Source: Folioceros fuciformis (Eukaryota; Anthocerotophyta; Anthocerotopsida; Anthocerotales). From it: a stretch of DNA of 64,000 nt. The first letter of the stretch is position 1; each line of letters begins with the position of its first letter. The notes below the pieces were generated by a model that made no database searches, had not been told where the DNA came from, and worked only from the letters and a program-made list of their open reading frames with translations. Made by a program: the position numbers and the translations under genes. Below, piece after piece: positions 56,871 through 64,000 of this stretch. Location of the stretch: NCBI GenBank assembly GCA_049999805.1, contig JBNGIO010006348.1:99554-163553 (forward strand), written 5' to 3'.

Positions 56871-59800
56871 TCACGTTACGCAGTTTGCTGAAGCCTTTGC
56901 ATTGAGTATCCTCTCTCTCGATCGCTTCCAATGCAGTATGGGAACGTACCCTACCCCTTCTAATGGTCCTGTTAACTTCCTCAGCTCGGCATAAATTTCC
57001 TTGCTTTCAGGATGAGATCGTTCACCTGCAACAAATGAATGTACCATACTGTCGGCTTCAATCCAGCAAAGACCAGGTACGAGTTTTTTCATACCAAATT
57101 CTCTCATAATGGTCTTTATGCTGGCTACCTCATCCCATACGTTAGCTGCGGCAAGGATATCCATGAGGAGGAGGTAGGCAGCAGTATTATTTGGGTCTAG
57201 GTTCAGTACTTGTGCAGCTGCTCTTCTACCTATCTCAATGTTCAGGTGGCTCTTACAGGCACCCAACAAAGAGGTCCACACTGCAGCATCTGGTTCCATT
57301 GGCATCTTGTCAACAACGTCTTCAGCTTCATCTAAGCGACCTGCACGGCCTAGAACATCCACCAAAGAGCAGTAATGCTCCATGCTTGGTTGAATCCCAT
57401 AGTCCGAGCTCATAGATCTAAACAGATGATACGCTTCCTCTACTAGTCCAGCATGGCTGCATGCAGAGAGAAGGCATAGATAGGTGAGAGAGTTTGGCAT
57501 CACATCCGCTTTTTGCATCTTCTTGAAACACTGCAAAGCTTTTAAGCCTTGCCCGTGACGGCCATACCCGGCGATCATTGTATTCCAAGTCGAGACAACT
57601 TGCTTTGGGAGCTTGTTGAACACTTTGCACGCATCATCTAAGCTGCCACATTTTGAATACATATCAACAAGGGTGTTCCCAACCAAAACATCTGTGTCAA
57701 ATCCACGCTGGATAACTGCATCATGGATTAGGACACCTTGCTGCAGGGCTACATAGTTCGCACATCCATTAAGCATGGTTGCAAAGGTTAGATTGTCTGG
57801 CTTCGTGCCTTCATTTTGCATAAAGCCGAAAAGTTCAAAGGCTTCCTCCACATGCCCATGCTGGGAATAACCAGCGACAATAGAATTCCAGGATACAATG
57901 TCACGCTGTGGCAGATTGTCAAAAACATCCCGTGCACCCTCTAAGTCACCGCACTTAGCATACATGTCAACAATTGCATTTCCGATTATTATCTCCAGTT
58001 CAGATCCTTGTTCAATGACCTGAGCGTGAATCGTCCTGCCCTGCTGGAGATGCTCTGGGCCTACGCATGCTTTCAAAATACTGATGAACGTGATGCTGTC
58101 CGGTCTCATTCCCTCTGAATGCATACGCTGGAAGCAAGTCATAGCCTCCTCACTGGAACCGTGTTGGGCATACCCTGCAATCAATGTATTCCATGAAACA
58201 ATATCACGTCTCGATAACAAGTGAAAGACCTGCTCAGCATCTTGAAGGCACCCACAGCTTGCATACATGTGCACGAGGGCGTTGCCCACAAGGTCATCCG
58301 AGTCCAAGCCATTCTGAGCTATGTACGAGTGAATCCTTCTGCCCTGTTCAAGAGCTGCTGGACTTGGGACTGTTGCGCATGCTTTCAGAATGCTTAGGAC
58401 TGTCACAGCATTTGGTTTCACGCCTGCACATTGCATTTCACCAAAAAGGGTGAGCGCTTCTTCAGTAATGCCCTGCTGACAATATCCTCCAATCATCACA
58501 TTCCAGGGCACCAAATCTTCATGAGACATCTTCTCAAACACCTCACGAGCATCCACTAGGCTTTGGCAAGTGGCATACACTTGGACAATGGTGCTTCCTA
58601 GAAACACGTCACCCTCAATCTTTTCCCCGACAATGTGATGATGGACCACCTTACCTTGTTCCAGCGCCCCAAGACTGTCACATGCCTTCAGAACACAGAC
58701 AAAAGTCACATTGTCCGCCTTGACGCCATCCCTCTGCATTAGACCAAAAAGTGTAAGAGCCTCATCAGCACAATTGTGCTGAGCGTAGCCGCCAATCAAC
58801 GCATTCCAAGAGACTATATCTCGCTTGGACAACCTATCAAAGACCTGCCTAGCCTCCTCTAGGCTGCTGCAATTTACATACATGTCAATGAGGGCATTTC
58901 CCACAACTCCCTCTATCGCATATCCTCTCCTTGTAAGCTCGGAATGCAAAACAGCCCCAAATTCCAAGGACTGCAAGCTGGCACACGCTTTAAGCAAGCT
59001 CAAAAATGTTACATCGTTTGGCTCTAGGCATTCTTCACTCATCTGGCTGAAGTACATGAGAGCTTCTTCACCGTGTCCATGCTGTGCACATCCTGTGATC
59101 ATAGCATTCCAAGCCACTAGGTCTCGTCTGGACAAACCACGGAATACTTTGTAGGCAGCTTCCATACTGCCATGCTTGGCATACATGTCAACAAGTGTAG
59201 TTCCCACCAGAATGTCTCTTTCACAGCCACTTTCAACAATTTGGTTGTGGATTATCTTTCCCTGTTCTAGTGACTCCAGGCTTGTACACGCTTTTATAAT
59301 ATTCACAAAAGTCACAATGTTTGGATGTATCCCTTCCAACTGCATTTGCCGAAAGAGCGCGACTCCCTCCTCCCCACACGCATGTTGAGCACAGCCAGCA
59401 ATCATAGCACTCCACGTTACCACATCACGACTGCTCAGATTGTCGAAAACCTGGCGTGCTTCCTCAAAGTTCCTACTTTTCAGGTAGAAGTGTACAAGAA
59501 CGTTTCCAACAACAACATCACTTTCAAAACCAGATTTAACCACTTTAGAATGTATGTGTATGCCATATTCAAGGGCTTCAACGCTCGCACAAGCTTTAAG
59601 TACGCTCACAAAGGAAGATGGGGTTGGAATGAAACCGTCATGAAGCATGCAGTAAAACAGTGCGATAGCCTCCTCTCCGCGCCCATTTTGAGCGTATCCA
59701 GCAATCATGGCATTGTAAGATACCACATCTCGTTCAGCCAACTGCTCAAAGACTTGCATAGCATCCTCCACACTTCTACAATGCATGTACATAGTGATCA

Positions 59801-60494
59801 AGGAGCTGCTCACGAACATATCTCTCTCCAGTCCCAGCCTTACAGTTTGAGAATGAATGAGTCGGCCCTGCTTCAAGTCTCCTAGGCTGCCACAAGCCTT
59901 GAGCACGCTGATAAGTGCGACACGGTTGGTCAACGAGAGATCAGACCGCCTCATCTGCTCAAATAATTTGCCAGCGTCTTGACTATGCCTCTGTTTGATA
60001 TATGCAGATATAAGGGCAGACCAAGTGAGCCCATCCCGATCAGCCAGCGTATCAAAAACTTGGCGTGCATCCTGTAGCCTACCACATTTCGCATACATGC
60101 GAACCAGAGTATTCCCCAGGTGGCTGTTTGTACCATACCCACACTTGACGATTTGAGAATGCACCTTTCTGCCCCTTGCAAGATCTCTCATTCGAATGCA
60201 GTCGAGTAAAACTGATATGTACAAGGAGACCTGGTCCTGATCCGAAAAAGAAACCGCCTGAGCTGCGCCATTCGCGTCAACCAGGATGTCATCTCCTGCA
60301 TTGAGGTTTGCACCATTCGAGCATGTCGCGTCGCCCGAAACACCCAGCTCAGTACAGGTGCTCAAATGCTTCATGGGGCACCCGGATGAACACCCACCAG
60401 CAGACAAACTCCCCTTGAATTCCTTGGAAAGAACGTGCACGAGTCTGCCCATTCGGAGAGGCGTCATCATCATCAGAGCAGAGATTCCGGGCAT
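56871..60494 (-). CDS. Long PLS-type PPR protein with E domain, organelle RNA factor
   Basis: One uninterrupted exon of 1207 codons from ATG at 60494. After a basic N-terminal leader of about 80 residues (possible organelle transit peptide) come about ten ~100-residue P-L-S triplets. Each carries a recognisable core like ILKAC, GNALVDMYAKCG, DIVSWNALI and AGYAQHG. The C-terminus has the E motif (AAVWTSLLGAC ... NTAAYLLLMDIL) and the start of E+ (GLCWIEADSMVHSFVAGERSHP), then stops. No DYW deaminase domain follows. PLS-class proteins bind single organelle transcripts, usually for C-to-U editing. Those lacking DYW need a partner deaminase or do other RNA work. Each repeat reads about one base through residues 5 and 35, so a target could be predicted by the PPR code. 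Confidence 0.9.
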   Translation of the reverse strand: MPGISALMMMTPLRMGRLVHVLSKEFKGSLSAGGCSSGCPMKHLSTCTELGVSGDATCSNGANLNAGDDILVDANGAAQAVSFSDQDQVSLYISVLLDCIRMRDLARGRKVHSQIVKCGYGTNSHLGNTLVRMYAKCGRLQDARQVFDTLADRDGLTWSALISAYIKQRHSQDAGKLFEQMRRSDLSLTNRVALISVLKACGSLGDLKQGRLIHSQTVRLGLERDMFVSSSLITMYMHCRSVEDAMQVFEQLAERDVVSYNAMIAGYAQNGRGEEAIALFYCMLHDGFIPTPSSFVSVLKACASVEALEYGIHIHSKVVKSGFESDVVVGNVLVHFYLKSRNFEEARQVFDNLSSRDVVTWSAMIAGCAQHACGEEGVALFRQMQLEGIHPNIVTFVNIIKACTSLESLEQGKIIHNQIVESGCERDILVGTTLVDMYAKHGSMEAAYKVFRGLSRRDLVAWNAMITGCAQHGHGEEALMYFSQMSEECLEPNDVTFLSLLKACASLQSLEFGAVLHSELTRRGYAIEGVVGNALIDMYVNCSSLEEARQVFDRLSKRDIVSWNALIGGYAQHNCADEALTLFGLMQRDGVKADNVTFVCVLKACDSLGALEQGKVVHHHIVGEKIEGDVFLGSTIVQVYATCQSLVDAREVFEKMSHEDLVPWNVMIGGYCQQGITEEALTLFGEMQCAGVKPNAVTVLSILKACATVPSPAALEQGRRIHSYIAQNGLDSDDLVGNALVHMYASCGCLQDAEQVFHLLSRRDIVSWNTLIAGYAQHGSSEEAMTCFQRMHSEGMRPDSITFISILKACVGPEHLQQGRTIHAQVIEQGSELEIIIGNAIVDMYAKCGDLEGARDVFDNLPQRDIVSWNSIVAGYSQHGHVEEAFELFGFMQNEGTKPDNLTFATMLNGCANYVALQQGVLIHDAVIQRGFDTDVLVGNTLVDMYSKCGSLDDACKVFNKLPKQVVSTWNTMIAGYGRHGQGLKALQCFKKMQKADVMPNSLTYLCLLSACSHAGLVEEAYHLFRSMSSDYGIQPSMEHYCSLVDVLGRAGRLDEAEDVVDKMPMEPDAAVWTSLLGACKSHLNIEIGRRAAAQVLNLDPNNTAAYLLLMDILAAANVWDEVASIKTIMREFGMKKLVPGLCWIEADSMVHSFVAGERSHPESKEIYAELRKLTGPLEGVGYVPILHWKRSRERILNAKASANCVT

Positions 60495-61405
60495 CTGCCC
60501 TCATCTTGCCCTTGCCACAGCCACCCCACTTCCACAACAGTCTTCTTGCCGTGCCACCGTACCTGACATAACCTTGCACCGATGGCCTGCCTGGGTCTCC
60601 CCATGCCTCACTTTTCCAACATAGAGCTCCCTTGCCACCCCTACTCCATCCTCTCCACAGCCGCATCACCTCCCCTCCAACTTCCCTCATAAATGCCGTT
60701 CCTTCAAGCCTAGTGCAACAACTAGACAAGTCTCAGGCTTCAGGTAAGCGAAACAAATGACAAGGCCAGGTGAACCACCCCAGAGTCACGGTTCAAACTC
60801 CAACCTCGCACATGCATCCGACCGCAGCACCACTTCGAGAGCACAGTGCTTGTTGCGCTCCATCCATCTTCAGGTCAGACGTGCACATGGCGGCGACGTC
60901 GGGCCGAAGGCGAAACCGGCATCGGCATCGTGTCCAGAGTTTCGCCATTCGCCTTCGGTCTCACGTCCCGTAACGCAAAAAACGAGACCGGTTGACGGAA
61001 TCCCTTCCGTTGTGACAATTTGAGCGGAGGACAGTTTAACCCAGAGATTCCAAAAATGGACGGCTATTGGTCTGTGAGTAGAGGTCAGGTACGCGTGAGG
61101 GAAGAGTTTCGCCGCTGGCTACAAAAACAAACATAGGTTGGGGCGTGAGTGGTGAGTTAAGGTCGGGCGTGAGTGGTGAGTTAAGGTCGGGCGTGAGTTA
61201 CGGTCGAGCGTAGAAAAACCTTGACGCCGCCAGGGATGATAACCGATATCTCGGGGATCTACGCATTAATGGTTGTAGATCAAAAGTAAGCCACTTTGCC
61301 GGGCCAAAGCGAAGGTTGCCAGCACCAGGCAGGAAGTGTTGAACCTGCAGCATCGGCAGCGAACTGCGAGCTGGTCTAGGAGCGCAAAGCTGTTGAGTTC
61401 TGAGC
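60495..61405. other. Intergenic region between divergent genes
   Basis: About 0.9 kb between the PPR and DUF2431 genes, with a short tandem repeat at 61141-61206. No gene is supported; the minus-strand frame 60349-60729 overlaps the PPR gene start. Confidence 0.5.
61141..61206. repeat. 24-base tandem repeat, about 2.7 copies
   Basis: Unit GGGCGTGAGTGGTGAGTTAA plus GGTC, two perfect copies and a partial third with a deletion. Confidence 0.9.
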
Positions 61406-62495
61406 ATGGCGGGAATTGAATACGACAGCTCGCACCTAATCCTGCTGGTAGGAGAAGGGGACTTCTCATTTGCGCTCGCAATATCATCAGCCTTCCCGAG
61501 CTCCTTCAACGTCGTGGCAACCTCGCTGGATAGTCAAGGTTAGGGACGTTCATTTGTTGCGCGAGCTCGGGAAGCTCTTGTCGAAGTCGTCGACAGGCGT
61601 GTGGTAGCTGTGCTGGTGTCAACAATTAGCTGCGTGCTTGATTACGTCCTAAGCTTGTACAAGCAGCTGAGAGCCTGAGGCGATGGCGAGTAGAGACACT
61701 GCATCGGCAGTGAGATGTTTAGCTGGCAGACTTCTTTCTTGTGGAATGTCCAATTTAGCTCCTTGACTGACGTTGTGTTCGCTTGGAGCCTTGGCCAGAA
61801 GAGGTGATTAGAAAGTATCCTTCTGCGCACCGGGCTCTGAGGCTGCTCCGCAAGGGAGGAGCCAGAATTTTCCATGGTGTAGATGCAACCACCATGCGCA
61901 AAAACATTCGGCTTAGAGACATCCTGTTCGACAGGATCATCTTCAATTTCCCCCACGCGGGATTTGCTTGCGGTGGAGGAGAAACTAATCCACGCAATAT
62001 AGAGTACGTCGTTGCAGATTCCTCCTCTGCTTGCTCTTCGCGAGTTGTGAAACGTAGTTATGGCTCGTGCATTCCTTGTCGGGGTTCTAACTGCAGCTTG
62101 TGCAAAACGTGTCGCAATGTACACGGTTCTTGCGTAGTGCGTGAATACTGTCTGGAAGTCTGATAGGCTTGTCGATTCCTCGCAGACAACATTCCAGACT
62201 AATGGAGAGCTTCATGTTCAACGCGGGAAAAATGCTGACCAGGAAGGGGCAGGTCCATATCGCACACAAAGCGGGATTTCCATATGACAAGTGGAACATG
62301 GAAACACATGCGTTGAACAACGGATTGACGCTACTAGGCAAGAGAGCGTTCCACAGTGCTTGCTATCCAAACTACTGCAATCGACGCGGATATGGAAGGA
62401 GGCCTGGACGAACGTTTCCCATCCACAACACTGCTTTCACTTTCATCTTCAGCAAACCGACCAGTCCTGCAGGATACTTCGGGCAGTCGCTGTAG
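61406..62495 (+). CDS. BMT5-like (DUF2431) 25S rRNA methyltransferase
   Basis: Three exons in phase: 61406-61538, 61799-62003 and 62186-62495, giving 215 aa. The N-terminus has a Rossmann S-adenosylmethionine-binding motif (LILLVGEGDFSFALA) followed by VVATSLDSQEEVIRKY. The middle has GARIFHGVDAT, then the family signature FDRIIFNFPHAGF. The C-terminus has HIAHKAGFPYDKWN, CYPNYCNRRGYG and a final beta strand (FTFIFSKPT). Yeast BMT5 methylates N3 of a uridine in 25S rRNA, and plant members keep the same motifs, so I infer a nucleolar rRNA uridine methyltransferase. It is close to the length of the bare catalytic domain, with no extra domain. The second donor (GA before GTACGTCG) is atypical at -1. 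Confidence 0.87.
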
Positions 62496-63115
62496 GTGCA
62501 GATGTGGGAGGAGGCCTAGGAGCTCTAAAGAGATGCTTCCCGCGCGGCTTATGGGAGGGCTAAGGTGTTTGTTTAATCCAGACAAGAATGTGTACCAGCT
62601 GCTTAAGATATTATCATGTTTATTACTTCGCTATAAATTATTTATAAATTGAGGTAGAAAAGTGTGTGAGACTAATAATGTGAGATTTAATATTTGACAA
62701 TATTTAATCTTTTAAGTGTGTGCACCAGGGTAGTTGAAGAAGTCTTGGAAAGGGTGGGGGAATGGGATCGAAGGCCGAGCAACTTAGAAAGCAGCATGTC
62801 TTCTAAGTTCCTCGATTGCATGTCAGCTACTCGGCTTGCTTTTGGATGTCGAACCGGATAGAATGTGACAAGAAGGGAGAGAGACTGGAGGTCGCGCTCC
62901 CCGAAAATATGCTCTGCGTCCAAGCAAGTGGCTAGAGAAGGATATCCTGCCCGACAGATATCCAAAATACGAAAGCCGACAACGCCAGGATATAAGTACA
63001 GTACATACGAGGCTCCACTACTCCAGTCGCAGTCCCAGTCTCGGTGACGGTCCCAGCTCCAGCTTTCGATCCCACCGGCCTGAAATTGGCGTTGGAGCCT
63101 GCCTTCGAGGCAGCC
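62496..63115. other. Intergenic region, likely biotin synthase promoter
   Basis: About 0.6 kb between two plus-strand genes, AT-rich from 62600 to 62710. No gene is seen. Confidence 0.55.
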
Positions 63116-64000
63116 ATGACGATGGCGCTGCGCCGGGCTGCGGCGTCCACCCTATTGTGCATCCGCGACCGCGCGCGCGTCTTCGTCTCTTCCACTGCGC
63201 GCCTTGGCACGCCCGAGCAAGAACACGCGCATCCACCGCCGGTGTCGTGGCCTTCCGCGCGCTACGTCGGGCCGTCCCCGGCTGCCGAGGCGGCTGAGCA
63301 GGCGGTGCGGGATGGCCCGCGTTCCGACTGGACCAGGGACCAGATTCGTGCCGTCTACGACTCGCCTCTGCTCGATCTTGTGTTCCACGGGGTAAGTGAG
63401 TGGAATGTGGAATTGAGGAGCGGGAGAGGTGGTTCTTGAACTCCCTGCGGTCTGATGAGCTGAAGACGGTCGGGATGCCGGTTTGCAGGCGCAAGTGCAC
63501 CGGCAGACGCAGAGGCTGCGGGAGGTGCAGCTCTGCACCATTCTTTCCATCAAGACCGGGGGCTGCGCTGAGGACTGCTCCTTCTGCCCGCAGTCGTCGC
63601 GGTACAAGACCTACGTCAAGGCCTCTAAAATGCTGGACAAAGATTCAGTGTTGGAGGCTGCCAGAGAGGTGTGGGACGTTGGTAGTGGATGAGGAGCGGT
63701 TACAAGACTGCTCCAAATTTGATTCCGGTGACTAGTGTTCCCACCTTGCGGCTGACACCAGATTGCTTGCTTGGTTGCTCCTGCTGCTGTGTGTGTATAG
63801 GCCAAGGATGGCGGGAGCACGCGCTTCTGTATGGGAGCTGCCTGGCGGGATGCCGTTGGGAGGAAGACGAATTTCGGCCAGATTCTGGATTACGTGAAGG
63901 AGATCAAGTATGACAAAACTCGTCCCCCAGGAAGAACGAGTGGGATTGTAGATGCGTAGTGGTTCACGATTTGGCTCGAGTCACTCGCTCAGATTTTTCT
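63116..64000 (+). CDS. BIO2: Biotin synthase, mitochondrial type (3' part outside window)
   Basis: Exons 63116-63391, 63489-63668 and 63801-63907 are visible; the rest lies past the window end. Exon 1 begins MTMALRRAAASTLLC, an Arg/Ala-rich presequence typical of mitochondrial import. It then has RSDWTRDQIRAVYDSPLLDL, the conserved start of biotin synthase. Exon 2 carries LSIKTGGCAEDCSFCPQSSRY, which contains the radical-SAM C-x3-C-x2-C cluster motif. Exon 3 has STRFCMGAAWR. The enzyme inserts sulfur into dethiobiotin to make biotin, using S-adenosylmethionine and two iron-sulfur clusters. In plants this last step is in mitochondria. The symbol follows the Arabidopsis name. Confidence 0.92.

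Noticed and set aside
1-64000. CRISPR arrays, bacterial operons or phage genes
   Set aside because: None seen; the gene structure is eukaryotic throughout.

Overview
This is plant nuclear DNA. Genes carry GT-AG introns of roughly 80-200 bases and sit on both strands about every 3-4 kb. The content includes plant-type families: root-cap-domain proteins, a WRKY factor, a PLS-type PPR protein, a SHAQKY-type MYB, a plant MEI1/TopBP1 relative and a mitochondrial-type biotin synthase. The compact layout and the PPR style suggest a seedless land plant with a small genome, for example a Selaginella-like lycophyte; the exact taxon is inference. Two assembly gaps are present (21301-21400 and 38051-38060). 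All exon models below were assembled by hand from reading frame, splice-site phase and remembered family patterns.

Region 1-20 kb: a large coiled-coil protein with DKDG repeats (minus), an F-box/kelch protein and a WRKY factor with a changed WRKYGQK motif (plus), a 17-exon six-BRCT MEI1/TopBP1-like gene (minus) that contains what looks like a U12-type AT-AC intron, and an uncertain acidic repeat protein (minus).

Region 20-30.7 kb: root-cap gene 1 (plus), a GPATCH4-like G-patch protein with an array of SUMO-consensus motifs (minus), a small basic protein (plus), an F-box protein (plus) and a secreted Gnk2/DUF26 protein (minus).

Region 31.8-37.2 kb holds the most surprising feature. About 22 small exons encode a p110-like phosphoinositide 3-kinase with RBD, C2, helical and kinase domains in order. 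Textbook land plants have only class III PI3K (VPS34). This copy also has a degenerate catalytic loop, and the drafted C2 region contains an unexplained in-frame TAG.

Region 38-55 kb: a VIT/CCC1-type transporter, then a rearranged segment. Two near-identical root-cap genes lie in a ~2.1 kb inverted repeat (42.5-44.6 and 50.1-52.2 kb). Between them are a third root-cap gene, broken pieces of a RING-IQ-RING (RNF32-like) gene and a seryl-tRNA synthetase pseudogene. An apparently intact RNF32-like gene follows at 52.8-54.8 kb.

Region 55-64 kb: a single-repeat MYB, a long intronless PPR protein, a BMT5-like (DUF2431) rRNA methyltransferase, and a biotin synthase that runs off the window end.
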